Assembly: GCA_034770075.1 (NCBI GenBank)
Contig: JAVJAP010000337.1
Span: 124,001 to 188,000, forward strand
DNA: 64,000 bases
Source: Aralia elata
Lineage: Eukaryota; Streptophyta; Magnoliopsida; Apiales; Araliaceae
Reading direction: 5' to 3'
Below, one piece after another: positions 24,003 to 36,530 of this stretch. The notes under the pieces are model-generated. The model was given only the letters and a program-made list of their open reading frames with translations. It was not told the DNA's origin and did not search any database. How positions within the stretch are numbered: position 1 is the stretch's first letter; each line of letters starts with the position of its first letter. The position numbers and the translations under genes were made by a program.

Positions 24003-24425
24003 GAAGAGGCTGTTGTTTCAAGACCAGATCATAGAATAGAACGGAACTCACAAGGAAGGTACAACTAAGCTTGAGGAAAGAGCTGGGAGCTTGCTGTCCA
24101 AGATAGTTAGTTAAGAATAATTGTAAGTTTTTCTATAAAACTTTGTAAAGGCTTCTCCGCCTGTTGAAGGAGTATTTATTACTGATAGTAATAGGATCTC
24201 AAGTCCTGGAGAGGAACTTGAGACTGGACGTAGCAACATACCCGTGATGTATGTTGTGAACCAGATAAATCTCTTTACATTGTGTGATTGAATTTTTAAT
24301 TGTATTGCATATTAATTTTCAGCACTACTAATTAACTTGCTAAAAATTCAAAAAGGCCTTAGATAATTTTTTTTAAACTATAATAATCTATTCAACCCCC
24401 CTTCTAGATTATTATTGGACTTTCA
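24003..24425 (+). mobile_element. 5' LTR of the copia element, 3' portion only
   Basis: Matches LTR A from 13768 and LTR 33195-35460 to their ends (TTGGACTTTCA). The upstream part of this LTR was separated by insertion of gypsy A and later lost. It is followed by the copia interior. Confidence 0.9.
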
Positions 24426-24503
24426 ATTGAGTGAATATAGGCATATTTAAGAGTAGATCCATCTATAGCCTACAATGCTACTGGTTGCGGAGAAGGACTA
24501 TCG

Positions 24504-26682
24504 ATGTCTAGACCTCCACTATTCGATGGCACAAATTTTGCCACCTGGAAGAATAGATTCAAAATCTATGCCAAATCACAAGGAATCAAAGTTTGGTTGG
24601 CAATAGAACGAGGTGTAAAAGTGCCCACAAAAATTGAAGGTGAAAAGATTGTTGAGAAAGATGCTGATGAATTCACCACTGAAGATGAAGAGGCTATGAA
24701 TATAGCTTCCAGAGCCGAACAAGTGCTGACTAGTGCTCTCATTGAAAATGAGTACAAAAGAGTTAGTAATTGCAAAAATGCAAAAGAAATCTGGGAAAAA
24801 TTGATTATAACCTATGAAGGAACCAATCATATCAAAGAAACCAGAAAAGATGCTCTAATTCAAGAATATGAAAGCTTCAAGCTAGAAGAAGGTGAAAAGA
24901 TCATTGATATGGAAACACGATTTTCCAGAATCATTGATGAACTGGAACAACTAGGGAAGGCATACACAACTAATGAGAAAAACAAAAGAATTCTCAAAGC
25001 CCTTCCATCCGTATGGAAAATGAAAGTGACAGCCATCAAAGAAATGCAAGATCTAACTACCTATCCTCTTGATAGCCTCATTGGAAATCTTCGTGCTCAC
25101 GAAGTCGACATGCTAGTCGAAAAAGCAGGATCAGATACAGATCTCAAGAAGAAAGGAATCGCCTTCAAAGCTCTACTTATAGATCAAGAAAGTGATGATG
25201 AGGAGTTAAATAAAGAACTCCTGAGTCTGGATAATAATGAAGTTGCCTTGTTATCAAGATAACTCAGGAGAGTAATCCAAAGCAAAGCTAGAAAATATGG
25301 CAAAGATTTTCTAAAGACAAACAACAATTTCAACAACTTCAAGGGCAAACAAGTCTTCAAGCCAAAAGCACAAGGAGGAAACTTCAAAGCAAATAACAAC
25401 AGCAATTTTAGAAATGCCAGCTCAAATGACAATTCAAATACATGTTTTGAATGTAACCAGCCTGGACATTTCAAAAAGGACTGTCCAAAACTAATCAACA
25501 ACAAAGTACTAGTAGCTGAGGAAAGCTGGGATCTAAGCGACGAAGAAGGAATTGTTGAACAAACCGAGGAAATTACAAATCTATGTCTAATGGCAGACAA
25601 TGATTCATCACCAAGATCTGAGGTAAACTCTGAACATTAATTACCCCGCATTTTATTTATCGTACACACTTTAGATAATATAAATGAAGAACATCATGAA
25701 CTGCAAGAAGCATATAATTGTTTATATGAAGATAATGAAATCATTAAAGAAGATTTTATTAAAATAAAAATTTCATTAGAAAAATTAATTAAGGCTAATA
25801 GGAATCTTGAAATTGAAAACTCAAATTTGATTATTATTAATGAAAGTTTAAAAGAAGAAAAAGAGAAACTAGAAAATGATTCTTCAGAAATTTTATTACT
25901 AAAGGAAGAATTAGAAAAATTAAGAAGAATAAATAAGGATCTTGAGATAGAAAATTCAACACTCATTATTTCTGTTGAAAATCTTGAAGTCGAAAATTCA
26001 ACGCTCGCCGTTATTAATGAGAATACTCAAATACAAAATCAAGTGTTAAATGAAGCTATTAAGAATCTCAAGCTTGAGAATTCATCTCTAAAGATAGGTT
26101 CTTCTTTGATAGAACAAATTGAAGCATTAACCAAAGAACGTGATGATTTGAGCACTACAGTTATTAAATTCACAAAAGGAAAAGAAAACATTGATGTCAT
26201 GCTTAATCAACAAAGATGTGGCTTTAATAAAGAAGGATTAGGATATATTGGAGAATCCAGCAAAACAAAAGATAAGGGGCTCTATCATGTTAAAAGTAAA
26301 AAAAAAAGAAGGTCATACATCTCCCTTTACTAAATGCACTTATTGTAACCGAAATGGTCATTCTATTCACATATGCAATGCTAGAAGTGGAAACTATAAA
26401 GGAAAAATGATTTGGGTTCCAAAAGGAACTTACACTGCACCTATTATTGTTAATAGAAGAAAAGAATTCTATAATTATCGGAGAAATGAAAGATCTTTTG
26501 GAAATAATCATCAAAGTTATTCAGAATATAAAAATAGAGTAAATTATGGTTTTTATGGACCTAGTACTCATAGAATGCCTGTATCTTCTAAAATTGATTG
26601 TCTTGTACCCAATTTTGTAAAGGAAAACACAAATGTTCCTTATACAAAATGGAAAACTTACCCAAAGGACCCTTCTTATTAA
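24504..26682 (+). pseudogene. Copia gag with zinc knuckle and coiled-coil extension, broken
   Basis: Starts at the ATG at 24504 (MSRPPLFDGTNFATWKNRF), the N-terminus typical of copia Gag that packs element RNA. An in-frame TAA at 25260-25262 follows 252 codons. The same frame then continues through the zinc knuckle CFECNQPGHFKKDC (about 25440-25482) to another TAA at 25638-25640, and stays open again through a coiled coil rich in E, K, N, L and I (about 25690-26150). The frame then shifts by one at an A-run near 26298. A second zinc-binding-like segment CTYCNRNGHSIHIC at 26338-26379 is read in the new frame, ending at 26682. It would be non-functional as it stands. Confidence 0.85.
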
Positions 26683-26708
26683 AGGGTACCAGTTTGTGAA
26701 ATTAGTGT

Positions 26709-29700
26709 ATGTTGCAGGTATGTCTTGCAGCTAATACTAGTAAAAATAAGTGGTATCTTGATAGCGGTTGTTCAAGACATATGACGGGAGACAAATCAAA
26801 ATTGAACAATATACAAGCTACAGACTGTGGTGAGGTAACCTTTGGAGATAGCAACAAAGGTAAAGTAATTGGAATTGGAAGTGTTAGTAATAAACACATA
26901 ACAATTTCCAATGTACAACTAGTCACAGGACTCAGGTACAATCTTTTATCTATTAGTCAACTATGTGATAGTGGTTTTAAAATATCTTTCAGTCCTCATA
27001 ACTGTTCAATATTTGATCAATCTGGTAAACTTGTATTATTATGCCCTAGAAATCAGAATGTATACACATGTGACCTAGATGCATATTCTCACCTAGACAA
27101 TATTTGTCTTATGTCTGCGAATGATGATCCATGGCTTTGGCATCGCAGATTAGGACACATTAATATGAAACTAATTAATAACATTTCTTCTAAAGAACAT
27201 GTTCGTGGTCTTCCAAAACTAAAGTTTTTAAAGGACCATGTTTGTGAAGCTTGTGAATTAGGAAAACAAATACATGCATCTCATAAACCCAAACTCACAG
27301 TGTCAACCTCTCGACCTTTAGAACTTTTGCATATGGACCTAGTAGGACCTATTCCTAAACATAGCATGGGTGGTGCTATTTATATTCTAGTTTTGGTCGA
27401 TGACTATTCTCGATTTACATGGGTTGATTTTCTGAAATTTAAAAATGAAGCTACCAATTCTTTTTCTGCTTTATGTAAGAAAATTCAGAATTAACAGGGA
27501 AGCTCTATTGTTTATATTCGGTCTGATCATGGAAGAGAATTTGACAATTCTGATTTTATTATGTTCTGTGATGAGCACGGTATAAGTCATAACTTCTCTG
27601 CTCCTTATACACCTCAATCAAATGGTGTGGTTGAAAGAAAAAATTGAACTTTACAAGAAATGGAAAATACCATGTTAAATAAATATCGTCTTCCTAAATA
27701 TTTTTGGGCTGAAGCAGTGGCAACATCCTGTTACATTTTAAACCGAGTTTTATTAAGACCAATTTTACTTAAAACTCCCTATGAGCTTTATTATAAAAGA
27801 ACTCCAAAAATAAATTATTTTCGTGTTTTTGGGAGTAAATGCTTTATTCTAAATACTAAAGGACACGTGTCAAAGTTTGGTCCCAAATCTGATGAGGGAA
27901 TCTTTCTGGGATATTCGCTTAATAGTAAAGCATACAGAGTTTTTAACAAAAGAACACTAGTTGTTGAGGATTCAATGAATATAACTTTTGACGAATCTAA
28001 GCCTCCTCCCAAATATAAAGAATTAGTTGACAGTGATGTTGTCATTGAAGATATTCTCAGGAATATAGAGGAACCAAAACTAGATAATGCATCTCCCTCT
28101 GTCAATGTTAATCCTCTTGAAAATCCTAATCCTCAGTTAAACGACTTGCCCAAAGAATCACATGTTATTAAAAATCATCCTTTAGAAAATATAATTGGTG
28201 ATATTGATAGAGGAATACTTACTAGATCACAAGCACATAACTTGGCTGGTCATTTATCTTTCTTATCTCAAATTGAGCCTAAAAATATAAAAGATGCTTT
28301 GTCTGACGAAGATTGGATAATAGCTATGCAAGATGAACTTGAACAGTTCACCAGAAATAATGTTTGGGAGTTAGTTCCAAAACCCGAAGATACTTCCATT
28401 ATTGGAACTCGATGGGTTTTTCGTAACAAATTAGATGAAAGTGGAACTGTAGTACGCAATAAGGCAAGACTAGTTGCACAAGGATACAATCAACTTGAAG
28501 GTATTGATTATGATGAAACTTATGCTCTTGTTGCTAGAATTGAATCTATACGTATGTTATTAGCTTTTGCATGCCATAAAAATTTTAAACTATTTCAAAT
28601 GGACGTCAAATCTGCATTTTTAAATGGCGTTATTGAAGAGAAAGTTTATGTTAAACAACCTCCTGGTTTTGAAGATTTTAATCATCCTGAGTATGTCTAT
28701 AGATTGCATAAAGCTTTATATGGTTTAAAACAGGCCCCCAGAGCTTGGTATGAGCGTTTGAGTAAATTTCTGCTAGAAAATGGTTTTAAAAGGAGTACAG
28801 TCGATACTACATTGTTTACAAAATATAAAAATGATGATATTCTTATTATACAAATTTATGTTGATGACATCATCTTTGGTTCTACTGATATAACAATGTG
28901 CAATGAGTTTTCTGAAAGTATGAGCAAGGAATTTGAAATGAGCATGATGGGAGAATTAAATTTCTTCCTAGGATTGCAAATCAAACAAGGAGAAAAAGGT
29001 ATTCATGTCTCTCAATCCAAATACTGCAAAGAAATGATTAAGAAATTTGATTTAGAATCTGTGAAACCTCTTAATACTCCTATGTCAACTTCTGATAAAT
29101 TAACTGCTGACGAAAATGGAAAAAGTGTTGATGCAAAGAAGTATCGAGGAATGATTGGAAGTCTGCTATATATTACCGCAAGTAGACCTGACATTATGTT
29201 CAGTGTCTGTAAATGTGCCAGATTTCAGTTAAATCCTAAAGAATCACATTTGATTGCTGTCAAAAGAATTTTTTGATATCTTAAAGGAGCCACAGACTTA
29301 GGCCTATGGTATCTTAAAGGTCAACCATTTAATCTTGTGTACTTTTCAGATTCTGACTATGCAGGTCATCATGTTGATCGAAAAAGTACTAGTGGGACTT
29401 GTCAGTTTCTCAGAGGATGTATAGTTTCTTGGTTTTCTAAGAAACAAAATTCCGTATCTGTTTCTACCACTGAAGCTGAATATATCGCTGCTACACGTTG
29501 CTGTGCACAAATATTGTGGATGAAACAGACCCTTGCAGATTATAATATAAAATTTAATTGCGCATCAATATTATGTGATAATACTAGTGCTATCAATTTA
29601 AGCAAAAATACGGTATTGCATGCTAGATCAAAACATATAGATGTTAGACACCATTTTTTACGTGATCATGTAAACAGTGATAATATCAAATTAGATCACA

Positions 29701-29804
29701 TTGATACAGAATTAAATATTGCTGATATATTCACCAAACCATTAAGTTCTGATAGATTTTGCAAATTACGAATTGAGTTAGGCGTGCTAGATATCTCTTC
29801 TTAA
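26709..29804 (+). pseudogene. Copia pol: protease, integrase, reverse transcriptase, RNase H, three nonsense codons
   Basis: One frame holds all domains. Protease: WYLDSGCSRHMTGD with the DSG triad at the start. Integrase: HRRLGH and CEACELGK zinc site, then MDLVGP, RSDHGREF and VERKN for the D-D-E triad. RT: WVFRNKLDE, FQMDVKSAFLNG, ALYGLKQAPRAWY, YVDDIIFGS. RNase H: YFSDSDYAG, STTEAEYIA, then the end motif KHIDVRHHFLRD and ADIFTKPL. Stops: TAA at 27492-27494, TGA at 27645-27647 (expected arginine in VERKNR), TGA at 29274-29276 (expected arginine in RIFRYLKG). Both TGA codons are what a C-to-T change in CGA would give. All catalytic residues I can check are kept. Confidence 0.92.
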
Positions 29805-31563
29805 ATATAATATTCATTTTTTGCATACTTATTTTTTTTTGCATACTTATTAATGTCATTAATATTCTTTTAAAAAAAATCATTTATATATATATATATA
29901 TAATTGTCCTTAAAAGATATTGTTTCATTTTTAAGTTCTCTTTATTTATTATTTTATTTAATAATCATTATTCATATTTTTCTGTTTTTATAAATATATT
30001 TATAAGTTTTCTAATATATATATATATTCGGGTTTACTGTGCACCGTTCGATCAAATGGTTCATGATCCAATTGCTAAAAGCATTGATTCATGTCCATTC
30101 AAATGAGCCAATCAGATTAGGTCAAACGGATTAAGCATCACAACCGTTTGATCATCTAAAGAAGCACAAACCAATTTCATCCGTTGGATCGCTGCTTACT
30201 CGGTCAAAACAAAGTTTAATTTCCATGTTCCATCTCCACCATTGATTTATTTTTGGATTAATCCTCATACGTCGGATCTATCTGATAACCCTAACTATAA
30301 AATCCTAAATTTTCATTTTCTCTCATTTTTTTTTCTCCTTCTCTCCTCCGCCGCTCCAACCTTCTATCTCTCTTAAACCTAGCTCACAAATTAACCACAA
30401 ATCCATGACTTCCTATCTGATTTTGCGAAAATTAGTTCGATCAAATGAATCCTCATCATCTCAATCCTACTTTGACCGATTATTTTTTGATTTTTATTAC
30501 ACCGAGTTTGTGTTCTTCACTCTGTCAGTCGATTTGTGTTCTTCACCCTATCAAAAACATTAATTTGTGTTCTTCAACATATATGATAGATCTGAAGTTC
30601 TCTTTTGATTCTATGTATGTGATTCCTTCACAGAACCAGAGTTCTATTTTTCTAAAAATTTATAATAAAAAAATAATAATAAATATATATATATATACAC
30701 ATATTATATGTTCTTACATCAGTCTGCTTGCTGAGATTGTTGAATGAACCTTTGATACAAAGATGGCATGAAGAACACTAAGTTGCAACTCAGGTATTAT
30801 CCTGCATCCCTCTACGATATAATGTTTTGCAGTCTGCTCAGGTAAAATTATCTTACTGATATAAGGTTATTATGAGGACTAATTCCTTGTCTACATGCAT
30901 GTTTAATTTAGAAATCTGTCTGAATTATTGGGACAAAATGCATTCTGTATAGCTATAACTGATACATTTCATATATTTATCTTGTGTGCTGAACATTGAG
31001 GGTCAGTTGTTGATTTTTTTTACTTGACCTATCTTATTTCTGTGCTGAACACTGATTGTCAATTGTTGCTTATCCTTGATATATCTTATTTGTGTGCTTA
31101 ACACTGAATTTCTTTGCTACCTTTAAGCCATCTAAATTGGGATTGTTGTAATTCTCTTTCTCCGTTGATTGAACTAAAACATTTATCTTTTCAACTAAAC
31201 AGAGTTGGTGAATTTTTTTTAAATACATCTGGTTTTAAAAGTACAGACTACTGTTTTGCTGCCATGTTACTGTTTTGCTTAAATACTTCTTGGAAAAGCA
31301 AATCACAGTGAAAAGTATGGATCGTTTTCTTGCAAAACTTTCCATGCATTTACTGATGTAATCTGCATTCTTCATATGTATCTCACTGAGTCAGTCACTC
31401 TCCATATCTTTGTATTAATTTCTGAAGTGATATCTCTGGGTATATACTACTTATATAAATTAGCTTTAAGTGAACATGATACATTCATCTCTTAGTTCCA
31501 CCAGCATACATCTTTTGCATCTATCCGAGTCTTATTTTTTTCAAACTGTTTGTCTTTCAAAGC
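29805..31563 (+). other. Non-coding spacer of the copia element between pol and the extra ORF
   Basis: Contains AT dinucleotide runs at 29886-29902 and 30014-30027, then at 30040-30440 a stretch that reads like a plant gene promoter and leader. There is a TATAAAA at 30296-30302, a C/T-rich segment at 30316-30390 and an ATG at 30445. Several splice-like signals follow (CAG|GTATTAT at 30793 and a pyrimidine-rich TTTCAAAG just before 31563). Confidence 0.6.
30296..30302 (+). promoter_or_regulatory. Candidate internal TATA box before the extra ORF
   Basis: TATAAAA followed at a distance of 15-90 bp by a pyrimidine-rich leader and then by an ATG. The context differs from the rest of the spacer, which is plain AT-rich DNA. 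The role is inferred. Confidence 0.4.
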
Positions 31564-32733
31564 ATGGACTCTACTTTTTCAAAAAGAAAGAAAACTCCTC
31601 CCTCACATTCTAAGATACATTCCTCAGGATATACACCTCAACTAGTCACACCTTCTGCTCAAGATAAGTATAAATTGATTAAACATAATCTCACACCAGG
31701 CTTAGGGATTGCATTTTGCAGCTTTCCTGATTTACTTGAACATCTTAAAGCCATAGGTTGGGAATGTCTTGTTGAATTCACTGATAGGCACATTTATCCA
31801 GAACTGATTGCTGAATTTTATACTCACATGGTATTCAATAGAGACCCCACTGGTCTCTTAATAAGCATCAGCACTTATGTTCAAGGTAAAAACTTTAACA
31901 TTGATGGAAATCTGCTTGTTCATGCATTACATCTTCATCCATCAATGTTGGGTCTACCTAGGATAAATGAATACTTGCATCCCTTAGGCACAACTGTCAG
32001 TGATTGTTTACGATTCAAACAAAATCTATCCATAACAACTGATCAGCTCATACCTGCTGTTTTGTTTGATTTCCCTATTAATGTTGGTTTGAAATTTCTG
32101 ACTGCTGATAGTCAGTTTCTAGGTAACATACTTAGACAAAATTTCATGCCGGTAAGAGAAAATAGAACCATACACCCATTCGATTTGGAAATCATCAAGT
32201 GTGTTCTAAATGAGTTCATGCCATACAATCTGGCATATTTTCTCTTATCATCTTTTGAACATTGCTTCAACAACAACTGTCTTGGCTATGGCCTTCTTCT
32301 TACTAAAATCTTTCAATATACGGAGATTGATTTTTCATAACAGCAATTTCAACTCATTCCGAATACCAACATTGTGTCTAGATTGAATCTTCCTCCTCGT
32401 CCACTTATACTCTTTAAAGTTTCTAATCCTGAAATCATTGGGTCAAATCTGAACATGTCTTCACAATTCGATGCTATCAATAGCATGAACCAACTAATGT
32501 TATTTAATCAAAATAACATAATGGTTCAAACGGAAGGAATGCAACAATCTGTGCATCACATTCAAGACATGTTGCATTTTTTAATGGAGAATATGAAGCT
32601 TTCCATGCCACCTTACCACTTTACTGCCAGCACCAGCACTGCTAAGGTTGAACCTTCAAATTTATTTCCTCTTGATGATGTTCTTCCCAATCTCGGTCTC
32701 CACTTTTCCCCTCTAAATGAAGCAGATTACTAA
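31564..32733 (+). pseudogene. Extra ORF after copia pol; plant transposon protein domain-like, one stop
   Basis: Frame from the ATG at 31564 to 32733 with a single in-frame TAA at 32338-32340, so about 389 codons. The N-terminus is basic and serine-rich. Residues about 50-130 contain FPDLLEHLKAIGWE, YPELIAEFYTHM and STYVQGKNFNI, which resemble by pattern the 'putative plant transposon protein' domain found in many plant retroelement ORFs. The C-terminal third is rich in N, Q, M and S, with a possible helix at the MNQLMLFNQNN segment. I see no signal peptide or clear membrane helix, so I would not call it an envelope protein, though it stands in the env position. It is probably specific to this copia lineage. 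Confidence 0.65.
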
Positions 32734-32966
32734 CTATTACTAACTATTTGGGAACAATGTAATCTTATATACTAACTATTTGGGAATACTGTAACTAACT
32801 TAAAGTACTGACGTATGCAGGTTTCTTTTATTATGTATGCAGGACATATATTCAGAAACTACTATTTTTGAAAATTATGTTTCTGAAAGACACTGCTACT
32901 AACGACTCTTTTTGCTGGAAAAGGAAGAATTCTGATAAGTATTCTTTCCCCTCTTTTTGTAATGAC

Positions 32967-33194
32967 AAAGGGGGAGAAGAAAAATATTAAAGAAGTATAT
33001 GTGCAATATATATACACAGGGATATAGCAGTGACCTATAAAGTCATGTGATGTTTTTGAGCATGGATACTGTGGATGTTTCCTTTTTGTATGCATATGGG
33101 GTGCTGAATATCTTTCATTTTTTAAATATGCATATATTAAGGGGGAGCAATGGGAAATATTTTTGGTTATTGTCATCATCATAAAGGGGGAGAT
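32967..33194 (+). other. Three polypurine tracts before the copia 3' LTR
   Basis: AAAGGGGGAGAAGAAAAA at 32967-32984, AAGGGGGAGCAA at 33139-33150, and AAAGGGGGAGAT at 33183-33194. The last directly abuts the LTR start TGATAGG at 33195 and is the plus-strand priming site. The other two look like decoy or ancestral copies of it. Confidence 0.8.
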
Positions 33195-33537
33195 TGATAG
33201 GTCTCCAACTTTCAGGAAATATTTTGATGATAACAATAATTAGGTAAAAGATTTATTAGAGGGTAGAACCCTCTCCTTAAGATTTACTTTTAATTATTTT
33301 CTATTATTTTATTTACTTTTGATTAAAAATATTTTTCAAATCTCATTGAATTAATTTTCTTAACCTTGATAAATTAATATCAAGTATTAAAGAAATTGAT
33401 TCATAAAATAACATTTCCGAGGGCAAGGAAAACTCCTATTTATTCTCAAAATGTTTTTAAACTCAAAGTTTTTTTTGGGCTAAAGGAAAATATAAAGTGT
33501 ACATATATATATATATACTATATACTATATATACCGG

Positions 33538-33538
<1 letters not shown>

Positions 33539-33578
<40 letters not shown>
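33539..33578. repeat. (TA)n microsatellite inside copia LTR B
   Basis: About twenty TA units. The matching place in LTR A (12289-12306) has about half as many. Confidence 0.95.
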
Positions 33579-33581
<3 letters not shown>

Positions 33582-33892
33582 TTATTATGTAATCCATACA
33601 TGTGGGGCATTTATATATGTGATATCTATATTATATACATGTGCTGGGAGATTACTTTGCAAAATGACAGTCAAATTGGGACAACTATTCCGTGCATGAA
33701 AGATTTTGCAAAGATTATCAACATCCTCATTTATTACTCCTGTTGACTGAATCTAATTCGGAAGATTTTGTTTTGGCAATCCGCGTGAATTGAAAATTGA
33801 TTCGAACCCTTTATTTTGAACAAATTGATCTGATCCATTTATTTTAAATAAACTTTTAAAAATTACCTTTATGCCCTTAGTCTCAAAACTCC

Positions 33893-33900
33893 TATAAATA
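33893..33900 (+). promoter_or_regulatory. TATA box of copia LTR B
   Basis: TATAAATA in a context conserved with LTR A at 12622. Confidence 0.7.
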
Positions 33901-35460
33901 GGAACCTTTTTCTTTCATTTCAACTCACCAATTTACTATCAAAGAAAAAGCTTACTCCTTGCCCACATATTCTCTCTCTACAAAGCTTTATATCTCTTCT
34001 ACTCTAAAGTTCTAATTTGTGTGAAGAAGAGAAAATTGGTCACAAGTATTAGAGATAAGTTGTTTAATTTATTTACTTGGATAATCTCTTACTTGTTTGT
34101 TATTATAGATATACAAATATAAATTGTTATACACAATTATATATATCTATATTTCATCTATTTATTAATAAAAAGTCAGTACTTAGACACCGAGACTATA
34201 GCGGAGATATTCCTCTTAAGTGAGGGAATTAGCCGAACGAGTACTCAAAGTCCTAAGTGGCCTTTTATTAATATTATTTATATAAATATTAGTAGATTAA
34301 CACTCAATTGTCATAACGACGCTGTGATACTCCTTTTGTAACAAAGTGGGTTATCTGAACTGTAATTGATTTTTGAGTGATCTATTGAAAGTATTTATAT
34401 AAATATCAATTGCGAAATTATAAATTTGGTAAACACTTAGATAACGATTTTATTTAGATTTATTCATCTTGAGTGAATTATCCAAACGGTCTTTAAAAAA
34501 TTCTAAGTTGCCATATTTATAAATATTCACATAATAGATTAAATATATTAGTATATATTTTCTGAGTTAAACAAATTTATTTGTTATATCAAATATTATC
34601 TAACTGATTCATTTATTACACTTGACAATTGCTAAACTAGTATTTGATCATAAATTTATTTATTCAAAAAAATACTTGTTGCATATTATAAAAGTTATTT
34701 AAACTTTTATACCTGAAATCAAACTTCATCTTTTTGTAGAAACACATTTTTTATTTATAAAAGTGAAGTTAAATCTTTATAAATCTGAGTATAAAATATT
34801 ATCTGCTTATTTTAAGAAGCATAAAATATAAAAGTTATTTAAACTTTTATATACACATGTACTGAATTATATCTGCTTGTTCTAGAAGCATTTCTTTATC
34901 AAAACTTTTGTAAAAGGGAAAAGGGTAGAGTTAGTTTATTTTATGTACCTGTGAGAAAGACGTGTAATTCTTTGACCAAGACCAGAGTCTTAGAGAGGTC
35001 AGCTGGGAGTTGGGTCTCTAGTGAACGTGTGAGGTAAAGAAGAGGCTGTTGTTTCAAGACCAGATCATAGAATAGAACTGAACTCAAAAGGAAGGTACAA
35101 CTAAGCTTGAGGAAGGAGCTGGGAGCTTGCTGTCCAAGATAGTTAGTTGAGAATAGTTGTAAGTTTTTCTATAAAACTTTGTAAAGGCTTCTCCGCCTGT
35201 TGAATGAGTATTTATTACTGATAGTAATAGGATCTCAAGTCCTGGAGAGGAGCTTGAGACTGGACGTAGCAACATACCCGTGATGTATGTTGTGAACCAA
35301 ATAAATCTCTTTGCATTGTGTGATTGAATTTTTAACTGTATTGCATATTAATTTTCAACACTACTAATTAACTTGCTAAAAATTCAAAAAGGCCTTAGAT
35401 AATTTTTTTAAACTGTAATAATCTATTCAACCCCCCTTCTAGATTATTATTGGACTTTCA

Positions 35461-36530
35461 AATATAGTTTGGGCTGATATGACCTTCTTATCCACACTTA
35501 TAACATTTAACTGGTACTCATTCCCTTCCATTTGAAACCGATTCTGGTGCCGATGCCGATGCCTTTGCATGATCGTTATGGAATCTTCTTTTCTTAAAAT
35601 TATTTCCATTAGGCTAGCTCTTTCTATTTTCTGGGGCAAGATTATTACCGGAGTGGTTTCTATTTTTGGCTTGGCGATTGCCTCCTCGATGGTTCTCGTT
35701 GTTCCGATGATTCTGCCATTGTTACGATTATTATTGTGATTTCTCTCCTGTTGACGGTAATTGCCTCCTAGTTGAAACGTCTCTTTTTCTCACTCTAGTA
35801 ACTAAGCCCTATCCACGATATCCGAATACAGATGAAGTTTAAGAGAAATAAGGTGTTGACGAATTTTATAAACCTCGTAAAAACATTCGAGTCATGCGCT
35901 CTTCATTGTCCACTAAGTGGGGTGTAAACCGGGATAGTTCAGCAAATTTGGCCTCGTATTGCGAGACAATCATGTTGTTCTGCTCTAATTTAATGAATTT
36001 CATCTCTTTCATGTGGCGAATACGCTTTGAAAAATAATTTTCATTGAATAGTTCTTAAAACTCCGCCTAAGACATCTCGAATACTGAGTGATGAGTACGT
36101 TTCACTGATTCCACCAATAATCCGCCTCTCCTAGCAGCATAAAGGTGGCAAAGGGAACCTTTTATTCATCAGTGCATCGTAGTACATCAAATATTTTTGT
36201 CATTTGCTTGATCCACGCCTCTGCCTTGAGTGGGTCTAGCTTTTTGAAAAACTCAGACAGTCTTAGCCCCTTGAATTGTTTAACAGTGACCAGCTGCGAT
36301 TTACCAACATTTCCTCCTGTATTATAAATAAGAGTTTCTCTTGTCTAGTTCTGCATGAATTGTAGAAAGTCCCTTAAAATGCCATCATACATCATATAGT
36401 CAATAGCGTTATTTTTTAGAGTCACAAGAGTATTATTGCCCTCCTGATTCACAGCTTCTTGGTTAATGGTTGACAAAGTCTCAATTGCCTCCTGCATTCC
36501 GTTGTTCATCTCCTGACTTTCATATGTCAT
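35461..36530 (-). pseudogene. Gypsy family B gag remnant, second copy
   Basis: Direct-repeat copy of 14187-15256 with scattered, mostly transition, differences. It starts at the ATG at 36530. The first ~60 codons are open and the frame then breaks as in the first copy, so those lesions predate the duplication. It is cut at 35461 by the copia insertion. Confidence 0.75.

Larger units (their letters stand above)
24003..35460 (+). mobile_element. Ty1/copia retrotransposon with long LTRs and a post-pol gene region (SIRE/Maximus-like)
   Basis: Order: partial 5' LTR, gag with zinc knuckle, long coiled-coil segment, protease-integrase-RT-RNase H, a ~1.75-kb non-coding stretch, an extra ORF, three polypurine tracts, 3' LTR 33195-35460 (2266 bp). 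The protease-integrase-RT-RNase H order proves copia. The long LTRs, the coiled-coil segment after the zinc knuckle and the extra ORF after pol fit the SIRE/Maximus lineage. A canonical primer binding site is not seen after 24425. All reading frames are interrupted. Confidence 0.92.
33195..35460 (+). mobile_element. 3' LTR of the copia element (LTR copy B)
   Basis: TGATAGGTCTCC to TTGGACTTTCA, 2266 bp. It is followed by AATAT (35461-35465), the same target base series that flanks LTR A, and by the same B gag sequence. It differs from LTR A by scattered substitutions, a few small indels and a longer AT run at 33539-33578. Confidence 0.92.

Noticed and set aside
31564..32340. Envelope protein
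   Set aside because: It stands in the env position, but there is no signal peptide, no convincing transmembrane segment and no cysteine pattern; the visible motifs fit a plant retroelement domain.
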